Under the pieces are notes generated by a model. That model was not told the DNA's origin and made no database searches. It worked only from the letters and a program-made list of their open reading frames with translations. Of a stretch of DNA of 64,000 bases, positions 9,067-19,313 are shown one piece after another. Both the position numbers and the translations under genes were made by a program. Origin of the DNA: Trichomonas vaginalis G3 (taxonomy: Eukaryota; Parabasalia; Trichomonadida; Trichomonadidae); contig NC_067204.1 in NCBI RefSeq assembly GCF_026262505.1, positions 21,917,300 to 21,981,299 of the forward strand, written 5' to 3'. Each line of letters starts with the position of its first letter. The stretch's first letter is position 1.

Positions 9067-10098
9067 ATGTCTAAATCAGGTGCAAAACTTCAAGCAACAC
9101 ATATTGTTGAACTTCATTGCGAAAATATGCCATACACAGTGTATGAAACTAGATGGATTCCGAATTCAAAGAGAATTGCAATTTGCGGATCACGCCCAAG
9201 AGGAACAGGAGTAATTCAAGTATACAAAATGCAATCTCAAAAAGAGCCATTCTTGATGAAATTACTCGATATCGAAACAGAAAACGCTATCAGATGTGCA
9301 ACATTTGCTGCAACTGATCCTATTACAAGAAACATTGCTGTAGGTGATCTTGAAGGAAATGTTATGACATTTGATTTTAACGAAGGCAAGAAAAATTCAG
9401 TATTCAAATATAAAGTACACGAAAAGATCATTAACTGCATTGATGGTGGTGCTGCTCCAGGCCCATCTGAATTAGTTACCGGATCTAGAGATGGTAATGT
9501 ATGCATTGTCGACATTCGCGCTCAAGATCCAGCTGTTGCTACATTAAAACCAGAGGGTACAATTAGAGATTGCTGGGCAGTGTCAATGGGTGGAACTACT
9601 GGCCCATCTGATCGCTCAGTCATCGCTGGATACGATAATGGAGATCTTAAATTATGGGATCTTCGTGCAAATCAAGTTTCATGGGAGACGAATCTTCGTA
9701 ATGGTGTTGCTAGTGTTCAATTTTCAGATCGCTATTCTCAGCTTTCTCGTGTTACAGCTGGATGCTTGACGGGTCAATTAGTCACATTTGATTTAACTGA
9801 CAAGCCAACAGATAAAGGATATAGATCTAATGTTGTTAAGATTGATGATTCAGCTACTGTTTGGATTGTTCAGCATTGCCCACAGAAACGTGATTTCATA
9901 GCAACAACTGGTGGAAGCGGCAAACTATTAGTTTGGAAGAAATCTAAGAAAGATATTAAATATGAGAACGTATCATCATCACAATTATCTACCCAACCAA
10001 TTAACTCATTTGATTGGCATCCAGATAAGGAAGGGTTGGCTGTAATGAGTGCATATGATCAAACTGTACGAGTTGCACTTGTAACTCATCTTCAATAA
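9067..10098 (+). CDS. WDR92: WDR92/DNAAF10-like WD40 protein
   Basis: A 343-aa beta-propeller that follows the animal WDR92 (Monad, DNAAF10) sequence along its length. Hallmarks are RGTGVIQVY near residue 58, VTGSRDGNV near 138, DCWAVSMG near 166, AGYDNGDLKLWDLR near 187, WETNLRNGV near 205, and the end LSTQPINSFDWHPDKEGL with FDQTVRV-type YDQTVRVALVT. WDR92 is a cytoplasmic R2TP/prefoldin-associated factor needed to pre-assemble axonemal dynein arms (established in animals, algae and plants with motile sperm). Length equals the usual 340-360 aa. Its presence fits a flagellated cell. The ATG at 9067 is the first in frame; GTGCACGTTT lies 25 bp upstream. Confidence 0.92.
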   Translation: MSKSGAKLQATHIVELHCENMPYTVYETRWIPNSKRIAICGSRPRGTGVIQVYKMQSQKEPFLMKLLDIETENAIRCATFAATDPITRNIAVGDLEGNVMTFDFNEGKKNSVFKYKVHEKIINCIDGGAAPGPSELVTGSRDGNVCIVDIRAQDPAVATLKPEGTIRDCWAVSMGGTTGPSDRSVIAGYDNGDLKLWDLRANQVSWETNLRNGVASVQFSDRYSQLSRVTAGCLTGQLVTFDLTDKPTDKGYRSNVVKIDDSATVWIVQHCPQKRDFIATTGGSGKLLVWKKSKKDIKYENVSSSQLSTQPINSFDWHPDKEGLAVMSAYDQTVRVALVTHLQ

Positions 10099-10315
10099 CT
10101 AATTTATTAGAATTCTTTCAATTTTTTATTTTTTTTATGAATATAAAGGTTAACTTATATTAGAGCTTCTTAATTACAGATAATTATTTGAAACTGATCT
10201 TCTCTTTGTAAAAATAATACTATTGCATCATATTTAGATTCACAAAAAGCTTTTTTATAGTAAAAAACGGATATTTAATCATAAAACAAGAAGGTGAAAT
10301 AGAGATAAAAAGAAT

Positions 10316-11656
10316 TCATCCTAATTCGGTATAAGTTGAGCTGAATCTTGAAGCATGAGATCTGAAGGTAACAAGTTGTTCGTCTGATGACTTTGCAACA
10401 ATGACTTCGATTCTGGCCTGATTCTCAATTGAACCATATGAAAGAGGATTCTTAGAAGCCTTCCATTTGATAAGATCAATTTTGAGATCATGAACAAGAG
10501 ATCGAACCGAGTTTGTTGTTAGATAGTGATTCATGTTAATATCATGTTTGTCTTTTTCGACATGTTGCATTCTGATATTCGGTGGCTCAAGTGCGAGAGC
10601 AAGCAACCTCAGGAGTTGGAAGTGGACTTCTGGCTGACCACGTTCAAGAGCGACAATGAGAGCTTTGAAAAATTTCTTTCTTGTCAAATCTGGAATAGGT
10701 TCGTATGTAAGGATTTCAGCATCAGAGAACTCACGGAGGAATCTGAACAATGAAAGAAAACGTTCGAATTCGGGCCATTCAATTGTCTGAATGTTCTTTT
10801 CAGAGAAGATTCCAGTTGGCTTGAGAAGGTTTGCAAGGACAGTTTTGCCGGTTTCATAGAAGAAAACCATGACGAAATGGCCAACAAGTTGAGGATTCTT
10901 CATTTCCATTTCATTTGTTGCAAGTGATTTATGTTCATCAGAAATTTCAACTGCAATGCATTCAATTGCAGAATTTATAACTTGATGCACTTGCTCTTGA
11001 ACTTGTGAAGCTTCAAATGGAGCAGGATCATCAGGTGAAAATGTTTCCAACATGAGTAAAATAATTACGCATCCTAAATCATAGCTTACGGAAATAACAG
11101 ATACAATAATAATTGATTTTATCTCAGAGAGGTTATTATTCTTAATATTTGGATTCAAATATGCAAATAAAATGCCTAAAATGATCGAGATTAATGCAAT
11201 AAGATGAAAAGCGCAAAAGCATGGAGTTGTTATTGATTTCCATAGATAGTGATTAAGGGATCTTGCTTTTCCTTCCCAATGACCGACGCAATTTAAACAG
11301 ATAAAATCTTTAACTGGATCATACATGCCGCCAACAACGCCACTGATCCATGCTGCTGGTTGAACTGTTGAAATGCATTCGACTTCTCTTCCTGCTAAAA
11401 GAGGTAATGTTCGAATTGTATTTGATGGATTTGCAACGAGAGCATTCTGAACTCTAAAGAGTTCTTTCTCAAGCTTGTTATTGAGACCTGTGATTCCATC
11501 AGATAAGTCATGAAACTGCTTTTGAATATCCTTTTCGTAATATCCATCTGTTAAATACTTAACAAAGTCACGAAATCCTATCTGAATATCGTTATTCTGG
11601 ACTGGAGTCTGTAATGGATTGAATTCAACAACAGTTCCCTCTGGATTCTCAGCCAT
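10316..11656 (-). CDS. two-TM membrane protein, 446 aa, unknown
   Basis: An intact ATG-started frame. The N-terminal 140 residues are soluble and contain a short CLNCVGHWEGKARSLNHYLW stretch. Two hydrophobic segments follow, at about residues 147-167 and 181-203, separated by a short polar loop (NPNIKNNNLSEIK). The remaining 240 residues are soluble and mixed helical, ending without a retrieval or anchor signal. Both large domains would lie on the same side of the membrane. I recognise no family. It is divergently oriented from the RPC9-like gene 640 bp away. Confidence 0.75.
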   Translation of the reverse strand: MAENPEGTVVEFNPLQTPVQNNDIQIGFRDFVKYLTDGYYEKDIQKQFHDLSDGITGLNNKLEKELFRVQNALVANPSNTIRTLPLLAGREVECISTVQPAAWISGVVGGMYDPVKDFICLNCVGHWEGKARSLNHYLWKSITTPCFCAFHLIALISIILGILFAYLNPNIKNNNLSEIKSIIIVSVISVSYDLGCVIILLMLETFSPDDPAPFEASQVQEQVHQVINSAIECIAVEISDEHKSLATNEMEMKNPQLVGHFVMVFFYETGKTVLANLLKPTGIFSEKNIQTIEWPEFERFLSLFRFLREFSDAEILTYEPIPDLTRKKFFKALIVALERGQPEVHFQLLRLLALALEPPNIRMQHVEKDKHDINMNHYLTTNSVRSLVHDLKIDLIKWKASKNPLSYGSIENQARIEVIVAKSSDEQLVTFRSHASRFSSTYTELG

Positions 11657-12284
11657 AAAAATAAAAAAAAAATATGTATTGAATAGGTAACTCTTGTCGA
11701 CATTTTATACAACAATATATCGATGTGTTGCTATAATGAAACGAATTTCAGATCGAATAATCAAGAAATATAATAAAAGTGTTTCGAATTTGTTTTCAAG
11801 TAGAAGATTATGCCAAAGCACAGCTAGAATTTGTTTATACTCAGCAATTAGTAGGTAAATCTTAGAAAATTATCAGTTTATATGGCAATTGATAGATTAC
11901 ATTTTCAAGAAAATGTCGTAAAACGTGTATATTTAAGCATGAGAGATTGCAAAACCATCATGATTCAATCTATGATTAAGAACACCCTATGGTTTACATT
12001 AAAAACGCTTACTCATCTAAAATCTTGCGAAAATACTGAAATGAAAAGGGAAAATATGAAGAGTTATCTACATTATAATCACTTAAATTGATATCAAAGC
12101 TCAAAATAGAAATAATTAAAGTTAATTTCAGGAAATTGAGAAATGGATGAAAAAATTTTAAAAGGGATATGAATTGACTCTATTCATACGCTGCTAAATT
12201 TGGCGCTTTGTTGATTTCGTGTTGGTCGCTTTCGTTGTTCCTATTCATGAAAAGACAGAAAATCAATGAAGGCAGAGTTTGATA
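11657..12284. other. divergent intergenic region
   Basis: Shared 5' region of the two-TM gene (leftward) and the RPC9-like gene (rightward). A 69-codon frame at 11882-12091 has no family resemblance and is probably chance. No repeats seen. Confidence 0.4.
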
Positions 12285-12295
12285 AAAAAGTGACA
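12285..12295 (+). promoter_or_regulatory. AAAAAGTGACA upstream motif (RPC9-like)
   Basis: An exact 11-mer ending one base before the ATG at 12297; same motif and similar placement as at Sec10 and RabGGTase alpha. Confidence 0.55.
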
Positions 12296-12296
12296 A

Positions 12297-12773
12297 ATGC
12301 AAGTTCTTGAAACTCAACATGCATATTTGACTGCATATGAAACACTTCAAGTTATCAAAAGAAGACGTGCAGATGCGGTAGTTTATGATGATGCAAGAGA
12401 TGCAAAATATCTTGGTCAATATCAAAGAGTTGATATAGCAAGAGCTTCCATGATCCCATCTTTACTTGATCACTGCCCAGATGGAACAAGTGAGTTCCAA
12501 GATGATCATAGAATTGCTCATCAGATTCTTAAATTTACAGAAGAAATTCAAAACAGAATTCCTAACATTTCACCATTCAAAATCCGCGATTTAATTGCTA
12601 ATAGACCAGAAAACGAACAACAAGTTACTGCTATCTTCTCTTCAAACGAAGATTACGCTTTTATTGCAGATCATATTAACGATGTTATAGAATTAGTTCA
12701 AACATATTTCCCACCATCGCATGAAAATGATGTCGAGGATCCAGAAATTGAATCATCAGGTGAACCAAAATAA
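12297..12773 (+). CDS. RNA polymerase III subunit RPC9/CRCP-like (Rpb4 fold)
   Basis: 158 aa. The N-terminus (MQVLETQHAYLTAYETLQVI) matches the Rpc17/CRCP opening of 'M-V--N-LL--YEV---L'. The second half has the HRDC-like helices seen in the family: ILKFTEEIQNRIPNISPFKIRDLIANRP corresponds to the 'L---KLTKAEKLQLLNHRP' segment, followed by a final helix and an acidic tail. In other eukaryotes RPC9 pairs with RPC8 to form the stalk of RNA polymerase III (established). Length (about 150 aa) fits. The assignment rests on spaced matches, so RPB4 of Pol II is the alternative. Confidence 0.65.
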   Translation: MQVLETQHAYLTAYETLQVIKRRRADAVVYDDARDAKYLGQYQRVDIARASMIPSLLDHCPDGTSEFQDDHRIAHQILKFTEEIQNRIPNISPFKIRDLIANRPENEQQVTAIFSSNEDYAFIADHINDVIELVQTYFPPSHENDVEDPEIESSGEPK

Positions 12774-13131
12774 ATTCTGTCCCGTTAATATTTTTTTTAT
12801 CAGTTTATTAGATTGTACATTAGTAAAATAAATGTTTTCTTAATACACATCTCTAAAGTATATCATAAAGAATGAAATAAGCAAACAAATTTAAAATTAA
12901 GATATCTATTGGCAAAATAACTATATGTGCCTGATTCCCTGGTCATCACTCTGCTTTTTGTTTCATTTGTGTTTGTGTATCTTTGTTCTTCTTGTTATCA
13001 ATAAATTTGAAAACGGCTCTTCTTACCTTTTGGAGATTTAATCTTATGGTATCGGTTTTATTTTGTCTCATGATATCATATTACAGTTGCAGGCTGATAA
13101 AAAAAGTGATTTCCTTTTCCTCAACTTTCAA
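12774..13131. other. intergenic
   Basis: No gene seen. Just before the next gene a near-match to the AAAAAGTGACA motif (AAAAAAAGTGAT, 13100-13110) lies about 20 bp upstream of the ATG. Confidence 0.4.
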
Positions 13132-13968
13132 ATGTTTTTGCTCTTTCTTTCATCCGCAGACTGTTACGGATTTAAAAATTTAACAATTACAAATGGAGAA
13201 ACTGTAAAAATGGACTTTTCTAATAAATCGGCTGTTATGTCTATTCCAAAAGTCCGGAGTGGCGAATTAATATTCACCTTCTTCAGCGAAAGAAGAAATT
13301 ACACAGCTTCATCATACCAAGAACCATATTTACATATGAAAGATGATGTATTCACAATAAAATCAAATCATCAAGATCCATTAACGTTTTATTATTGGGA
13401 GTTACCAGATAATTTATGTCCAGCGCATAATTTTGTATTCGATTTAGAGCATAAAATGCATTTTAATGCACTAGTTAATCAAAAAGCAGAAGTTCAATGT
13501 ATTTTCTCACCGTTCGCTGCCAAATCAGTAAAAATGCGTATGGATTACGGACAAGATGCGGTTGAACTCTATAATGGCTCAATGAAAAAGCAATTAGTCA
13601 ATGAACATTCACATTCTTATCCTCCATTCTTCATCAGATTGTTACCGCATGAACTTCCATATACATTCGAATTCACTGCTAGTTCAAAACATACTGGAGT
13701 TCATTATTGCCATTTTAATTCGATCCCATTAACATTAATGCCAATCGCAGTTCCAGCAACCTTCCAAGGCATTATCAATGATATAAAATGCACAAATACA
13801 CATGAAGAAGTTTTGTTTTATGCAAAATTTTCATTTGGTAGTTCTGTTTTTGTTTTCATCATTTCTATCATTATATTTATGCACCATTTCTTCTGGAGAA
13901 GAAATGAAACACCAGAAAAATCCACGAATGATACAGAATATTTAATTAATGAAGAACCAGCAGAATAA
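13132..13968 (+). CDS. type I membrane protein, 278 aa, unknown
   Basis: I start at the first in-frame ATG, 13132, because it opens a signal peptide (MFLLFLSSADC); the open frame upstream lacks an ATG. The ectodomain of about 220 residues has several Cys residues and N-glycosylation sequons (for example NLT, NKS, NYT, NGS). It is followed by one strong membrane helix (FGSSVFVFIISIIIFMHHFF) and a short charged cytoplasmic tail ending in acidic residues. The layout suggests a surface or endomembrane glycoprotein with a beta-rich ectodomain. I do not recognise the family. Confidence 0.75.
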   Translation: MFLLFLSSADCYGFKNLTITNGETVKMDFSNKSAVMSIPKVRSGELIFTFFSERRNYTASSYQEPYLHMKDDVFTIKSNHQDPLTFYYWELPDNLCPAHNFVFDLEHKMHFNALVNQKAEVQCIFSPFAAKSVKMRMDYGQDAVELYNGSMKKQLVNEHSHSYPPFFIRLLPHELPYTFEFTASSKHTGVHYCHFNSIPLTLMPIAVPATFQGIINDIKCTNTHEEVLFYAKFSFGSSVFVFIISIIIFMHHFFWRRNETPEKSTNDTEYLINEEPAE

Positions 13969-14404
13969 TTTTCGAATTTATCAAGAAAACAAATAATATG
14001 TCAACACTTTATTATATTGTTATGTCAATGAATACTTGTTTTGACTCCATTCGAAAATATAGAGTATTAATATAAACTGTTTTTTAAAACTTTATTTCTC
14101 CTACTTTTTAACATTAAGGCTATGAAGTTGAGAGGATTTTATCATGATCTAGGTTTCTTATCTTATTAATTGAATCAAATATGTTGATATTTTTTTGTTT
14201 AAGATCAGCAATACCATATTATCTATAAAGTACATTGATGCTATATCCAAAGGAAATGATTCTGATTAAATTGTCAATCTATTCATTACTAAGTTCGGAG
14301 ATTCATTTGTAATTTGTAGATTTGAATAAATTAATTGAAAATTTTGTTTAATATTCTTATTTTAAATGTAATCCTGAGCCCACATGCATTTCTTTTGAAA
14401 TTAT
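13969..14404. other. intergenic
   Basis: AT-rich, no gene or repeat seen. Confidence 0.4.
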
Positions 14405-14414
14405 GTGCACGTTT
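14405..14414 (+). promoter_or_regulatory. GTGCACGTTT upstream motif (kinesin)
   Basis: An exact 10-mer ending 23 bp before the ATG at 14438. Confidence 0.5.
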
Positions 14415-14437
14415 TGAATTTCCAAAAAATTTATAAA

Positions 14438-16618
14438 ATGAGCACGAATATTAGAGTTGCTATTCGTGTTCGACCATCACAAGATGAAAAAGGCATATAC
14501 GACATTAATAGGGATAGTAATGAAATAAATTTACTTGAAAAACCAAACGACATTTACAAATTTGATTACGTTTACGGCCCAGAATCAACAACTGGAGACA
14601 TTTATTACGAATCTGTTAAAGACGTTATATTAGAAACAATTCAAGGAAAAAACTCAACAATCATTGCATACGGCAGCACTGGATCCGGTAAAACTTTCAC
14701 GATGACTGGAGATTCAAAGCACACAGGCATTATTACATTTGCAGTTCAAGATATATTCCAAATTATTGGCCAAGATATGTCAAGACACTACGGTGTAAGA
14801 ATGTCTTACTTTGAAATCTATAATGAAAAGATTATCGACTTATTAGCAAGCAGAAGTACTGCAAAGTCTACTGCTTCTCTTACATCTGTGTATGTTGAAA
14901 ACTCTACAAATCTTTTATCTATTTATACATCAAATTCAAACGAAAGAGCAACAGCATCGACTAAAGAAAACGATAGATCAAGCAGATCTCATGCAATTTT
15001 AAGAATTACTATTGAATCTACGAAAGATAGCGGATCAAGTTTGATATCACACTTGGATCTTGTCGATTTAGCCGGTAGTGAATGCCAAGAAAGAACTAAT
15101 GCTACAGGAGATAGGCAAAGAGAAGGAAGTAATATTAACAAATCTCTACTTGCACTTACAAAATTAATCTACACCGTTGCAAATAAGAAACCAGATGAAA
15201 AAGTAGTAACAAATAGAGATTCAAAGCTTACATTTGTCCTTGCTGATTCAATTGGTGGCAACTCAAGAACAGTAATCATTACTACATTAGCAAATGAAAA
15301 GATTCATACTTCGACTTCTTATAGCAGTATCAAGTTTGCACAGAATGCTATGAGAATCACAAACCAGCCAAAGATCAACGAAGTTCAAGAAAACAACGTT
15401 GACAGATTACGTAAGAGGATTAAAGAACTCGAAAAAGAATTAGAAGACATGAAGAATAACGCAGCACAAGCTCCTCAAATGCAATCAGATCCTGCACTTA
15501 AAAGAAAACGAGATGAACTTACTACTTTGCTGAATATTACTCTTGGTGGTCAAGTAGAGCATGAAAGAACAAAATTTGCAATTCCTGAAAACAGAGGAAC
15601 ACAAGCAGCAAAAACAATTGAAAAATTGAAATTAATTGATGAACTGCATTTGGCAACAGAAGATTTAATGGCAGAAGAAGATCCTGAACTTTGGAAAGAT
15701 ATTCCTCCAGCAGTTTTACCTAAGAGGAAGAAGAAAATTGCTAAGAAACTCATAAATCTCGAAAACACTGATATATCGGAATTAAGAGATATGAAGTATT
15801 CAGTTTCAAATCAATCAACTCCAGTAAATACTGAGCTTCAAAAAGAGAACGAAGATCTCAAGGAAGAAATCAGATTATTAAAGGAAGAAAAAGAAAAACT
15901 CAGTCATGATAAAGATGAAATTGCAGAAAGATTTGCAAGATTACAAGCAGAAGAAAACTATAAAGAGAAGGTAATTATCGATGATCTTAAATCCCAAATA
16001 GTTAAACAACAAACAGAAATTGATATTAGAGATAAAAAGATTTCTGACATGAGATCTGAAATGAAAGATAAAATGACAATTGCTGAACGTGAATACAATA
16101 AAAAGCTCATGGAAATACAAATGGATTGTGATAATCAGATGGAACTTCAAAACACAAAAATTGAGGAATTAAATGGAGAAATCTATGATTTAAGAACAAC
16201 AAACAGAGGAATTGAAGTTGAATACAATGCTCTCCAAGAATCTCTCAAAATTGCACAACAAAAGCTTTCTTCTTCGGAAAAAGATGTTACAAACCTAAGT
16301 AAAAGATTGCAATGGCTGAGTGAAGGAAGAGAAGTGAGTAAAAGACTTACAATAGCTAGAATGCAGGAATCTCCTTATGAGAGAACAGTTATTATAGATA
16401 AATCTCCTAAAACTAAATCTGAAATCGGAATTCAAAATGTTCAAGAGGAGAAAAAGGATGGAATCTATATTGATTTTTCGGCTTCATTCGAAAAATCACT
16501 TCAAATAGATTATACATATCTAGAACGGGATAGAAGAAAGCAAAATTGTAAAAATGCGATCATATTCGTAATATTAATTGTTCAAATTGTTTATATATAT
16601 TCAATTGTTATGTTATAG
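14438..16618 (+). CDS. kinesin motor protein with C-terminal membrane segment
   Basis: 726 aa from ATG 14438 (the frame is open a little further upstream but without ATG). An N-terminal motor domain covers roughly residues 1-325: IRVAIRVRPS, P-loop GSTGSGKT at 79-86, FEIYNEKIIDLL, switch I NDRSSRSH, switch II DLVDLAGSE, and NINKSLLALTKLI. A linker with a charged helix follows, then about 200 residues of coiled coil (ELQKENEDLKEEIRLLKEEK onwards). The last 22 residues (704-726) are a hydrophobic helix preceded by the basic sequence RDRRKQNCKN. That is a tail-anchor layout: motor in the cytosol, tail in a membrane. It is an N-terminal, presumably plus-end, kinesin; cargo organelle unknown. The subfamily cannot be assigned by eye. 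Confidence 0.92.
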   Translation: MSTNIRVAIRVRPSQDEKGIYDINRDSNEINLLEKPNDIYKFDYVYGPESTTGDIYYESVKDVILETIQGKNSTIIAYGSTGSGKTFTMTGDSKHTGIITFAVQDIFQIIGQDMSRHYGVRMSYFEIYNEKIIDLLASRSTAKSTASLTSVYVENSTNLLSIYTSNSNERATASTKENDRSSRSHAILRITIESTKDSGSSLISHLDLVDLAGSECQERTNATGDRQREGSNINKSLLALTKLIYTVANKKPDEKVVTNRDSKLTFVLADSIGGNSRTVIITTLANEKIHTSTSYSSIKFAQNAMRITNQPKINEVQENNVDRLRKRIKELEKELEDMKNNAAQAPQMQSDPALKRKRDELTTLLNITLGGQVEHERTKFAIPENRGTQAAKTIEKLKLIDELHLATEDLMAEEDPELWKDIPPAVLPKRKKKIAKKLINLENTDISELRDMKYSVSNQSTPVNTELQKENEDLKEEIRLLKEEKEKLSHDKDEIAERFARLQAEENYKEKVIIDDLKSQIVKQQTEIDIRDKKISDMRSEMKDKMTIAEREYNKKLMEIQMDCDNQMELQNTKIEELNGEIYDLRTTNRGIEVEYNALQESLKIAQQKLSSSEKDVTNLSKRLQWLSEGREVSKRLTIARMQESPYERTVIIDKSPKTKSEIGIQNVQEEKKDGIYIDFSASFEKSLQIDYTYLERDRRKQNCKNAIIFVILIVQIVYIYSIVML

Positions 16619-16923
16619 GTGTTAATATAGATAAAAATCGTCTTTATTGTTTAATATATAGTTAATGATTTTTCATAAATTTTATTGATCTCTGTTCTCT
16701 TGTTTATTTATTAGGTTATATTGATTCAAAAAGAACAAAATACTTTTGTAAACCTCAAATATATATATACTCGGTATCAATAAGTGTAATTCATATCAAA
16801 ATTATGTCAAATAATTATAAAATCGGAATTTAAATCAATTAATAAGTCATTATGTGCGTATTGATAGCATTTGCATATAGATCATGTCTTTTCTAAGGAG
16901 GAATAATGAATGCGCAAAATTAT
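16619..16923. other. intergenic
   Basis: AT-rich; no gene or repeat seen. Confidence 0.4.
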
Positions 16924-16933
16924 AAACGTGCAC
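16924..16933 (-). promoter_or_regulatory. GTGCACGTTT motif, inverted (659-aa coiled coil)
   Basis: The plus strand reads AAACGTGCAC, the exact reverse complement of the motif before WDR92 and the kinesin. It ends 19 bp before the ATG at 16953. Confidence 0.45.
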
Positions 16934-16952
16934 CCGAAAAAAAAGTTTCCTT

Positions 16953-18932
16953 ATGTCAGCTCAAGATTCCGACGAAGCTTCATTTTCTGATGGAACTCTT
17001 CTTGATAAGATGATGGAGGAAACCAAAAGATATATTGAAGATTATCAAAAGGAATTTGGAACATCTTATGAAGGTACAGACGATTTTCCAATGCCAAAAT
17101 GGTTTGCAAACCAAAAATTATATCAAGACTTATTATCGACATACGAAGAATCAATGAGATATCTGAAAAAGAAAGAGAAAGAACTCAAAGAGCAAATCGA
17201 TTTATTAACGAATAATCCGGACGGCAGCGGAAACGATCTGTCAGAACAAATTCGTGTACTAATGAAGAAAAAGAATGATTTACTTGCACAAAATAGAAAT
17301 GCAAAAGAAGGAAAAGAAAATCAAGAAAAAAGGAGAAGCTTCGATTCAAATCGTCTAAGACAGCGTGAAGCTGAATTAAGAGATATTCAATCAAAAATCG
17401 AAGACCTTGAAGCACAAAAGAAATCTTTAGAAACAGAATTATTATCATATGCAGAAGAAGTTGAAAAAGTTTATCAAGAAACTCATCAAGTTCAAGCATT
17501 ACTTAAGAAAGCAACTCGTGATGTTGAGCAATATCGACGAGATTTAGCAGAACATCAAAATTCTGTTAATGATTGCTTAAAACAGCGTGAAGAACTTTCA
17601 AAGAAGAATGAATCTCTTTCTAAGCGAGTTGCAGAACTTGAACCTGAAAGAGTCGAAGGTGAATTAAAGATCCAAAAATTACAAGAATTACTTGCTGACC
17701 ATGATCAAATGGTTGCAGCGTACGATCTTGCTCAGAAACAGCTTGCTCGCGAAGAAGAGATAGAAAAATCAGCAATTGCAAAGATGAAAGAAGCAATTGA
17801 TGATGCTGATGAATACAAATCAGAAGCAAATTGTCTAAAACGTGAAGCAGCTTCAATGAAAGAAGAAGTTACAAGATCTAGACAGAATTTAGCTTCAACT
17901 CTTGCTGCTTTGAAGGATGGAGCTCGTAGAAAAATTAATGCAATTAATTTCAATTACGAAGCTAAGATAGAAGATGCGGATAAACAACTCACAAAATTAT
18001 TAGAAGAGAATGCACAATTATCTGCTTCAATAGAAACATTAAGAAGACAATTTACATTTATAGAATCACAAAATGCAGTTTTAAGAGCAGATGATGGACG
18101 TGGAAAGACAGCATTTGAAGAATTTAGTCGTGGGGCAAAGACACAATTAGAAGTTCTTAATACACAATTGGCTGATTTAACACGTGAATCACAGAGACTT
18201 AAAGATGAAGAAAATCGTCAAAAACAAAAGTTATCTCAAGCAGAAAGTGATGCAGAAAAGTCAAACTCCACAGCACGAAAGAATGTAGAAAAACTAGAAG
18301 CAGATCTTGCACAAGTCAAAGCTTCTCTTGGCGAAGCAATGGCTGCAAGGGCTGCTTTATTAACTGAAAACAGCAGATTACAAGCAGAATTATCAAATGT
18401 AACTGTTGAATCAAAGAGAAATATCGAACTAAAAGTTTCCGAAAAAGATACAGAACTTCATATATTATCTTCTAAGCTTGATCAAGTCAGACGCTCACAT
18501 CTTGAGAAGATGAGGCAATTACAGACATTATTCCTCCAGAACAAGCAATTCGCTGAACAATGGAAGGCAGCTGCTGAAAATGCTGCCAAAGAGAATGAAG
18601 ATCAATTGCAAGAAAAAGAAGAAATGGTTGTTAAAGCACAACAACAAGTCGGCGCTCTCAGCCAAGAAGTCCAAAGAATTGAAGCTGAAAACCAGCAAAC
18701 ACAGATGATACTTGCAAAGAAACAGCAAGAGGTAATTGCATTGAGGAATGAATTAGAACAAGCAGAACAAAGAGAGGCCAAACAAAAGGCTCAGCTTTCT
18801 GCTCTTGCGGAACAACAACTCCAGTTCGCATCTCAAAGAGAACAGATGCAAAACGAAATTGATGAAAAGAAGACAACATTAAGACGTCTTCAGAGAGAAT
18901 ATTCCGCTCTATCGAAGCTGAAAAAGAAGTAA
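16953..18932 (+). CDS. coiled-coil protein, 659 aa
   Basis: After about 70 non-coiled residues, which include a DDFPMPKWFANQKLYQDLL segment that may be a small binding motif, the protein is nearly continuous heptad-repeat coiled coil to its end, rich in Glu, Gln, Lys, Ala and Leu. There is no motor, membrane or enzyme motif. Such proteins in trichomonads are commonly cytoskeletal (costa, basal-body or axonemal components), but no specific family can be read. It shares an exact 10-bp upstream motif with the WDR92-like gene and the kinesin, which argues mildly for a cytoskeletal role. Confidence 0.8.
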   Translation: MSAQDSDEASFSDGTLLDKMMEETKRYIEDYQKEFGTSYEGTDDFPMPKWFANQKLYQDLLSTYEESMRYLKKKEKELKEQIDLLTNNPDGSGNDLSEQIRVLMKKKNDLLAQNRNAKEGKENQEKRRSFDSNRLRQREAELRDIQSKIEDLEAQKKSLETELLSYAEEVEKVYQETHQVQALLKKATRDVEQYRRDLAEHQNSVNDCLKQREELSKKNESLSKRVAELEPERVEGELKIQKLQELLADHDQMVAAYDLAQKQLAREEEIEKSAIAKMKEAIDDADEYKSEANCLKREAASMKEEVTRSRQNLASTLAALKDGARRKINAINFNYEAKIEDADKQLTKLLEENAQLSASIETLRRQFTFIESQNAVLRADDGRGKTAFEEFSRGAKTQLEVLNTQLADLTRESQRLKDEENRQKQKLSQAESDAEKSNSTARKNVEKLEADLAQVKASLGEAMAARAALLTENSRLQAELSNVTVESKRNIELKVSEKDTELHILSSKLDQVRRSHLEKMRQLQTLFLQNKQFAEQWKAAAENAAKENEDQLQEKEEMVVKAQQQVGALSQEVQRIEAENQQTQMILAKKQQEVIALRNELEQAEQREAKQKAQLSALAEQQLQFASQREQMQNEIDEKKTTLRRLQREYSALSKLKKK

Positions 18933-19313
18933 AATGTTGTAATATTATTTATTATTAGTGAAAATGAATCAGTAAATTGTAAAATATTGTTCTTAGCAAA
19001 ACTATAAATTTTTCACGATGAAAAAGAACTGTAATTTATACATCATGAATAACTGATCTTTGTGATAAAGAATATATCACTTCTTTGAAAGTCATTAAAA
19101 AAATATGTGAATTCTTGTTCATAACTGTGATAATTATTTCTTAAACTCTGATAATCCCTGCACACCTATTGAGTAGAGACAAGATAAGGAAAGCAATTGA
19201 GAGGTTTTAAAAATAGTATGTATTAATGATATTGTCTATTTTGATGAATAAATTACACTAACAATTTAATAATAACAATACAAAAGTTAAAATTATTTGA
19301 TAAAAACAAAAGC
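18933..19313. other. convergent intergenic region
   Basis: 3' ends of the coiled-coil gene and the minus-strand 299-aa gene face each other here. Nothing else seen. Confidence 0.4.

Noticed and set aside
16890-16905. AAGGAGGA-like purine run before an ATG
   Set aside because: It looks like a bacterial ribosome site, but the genes are eukaryotic and the real start is 50 bp downstream.
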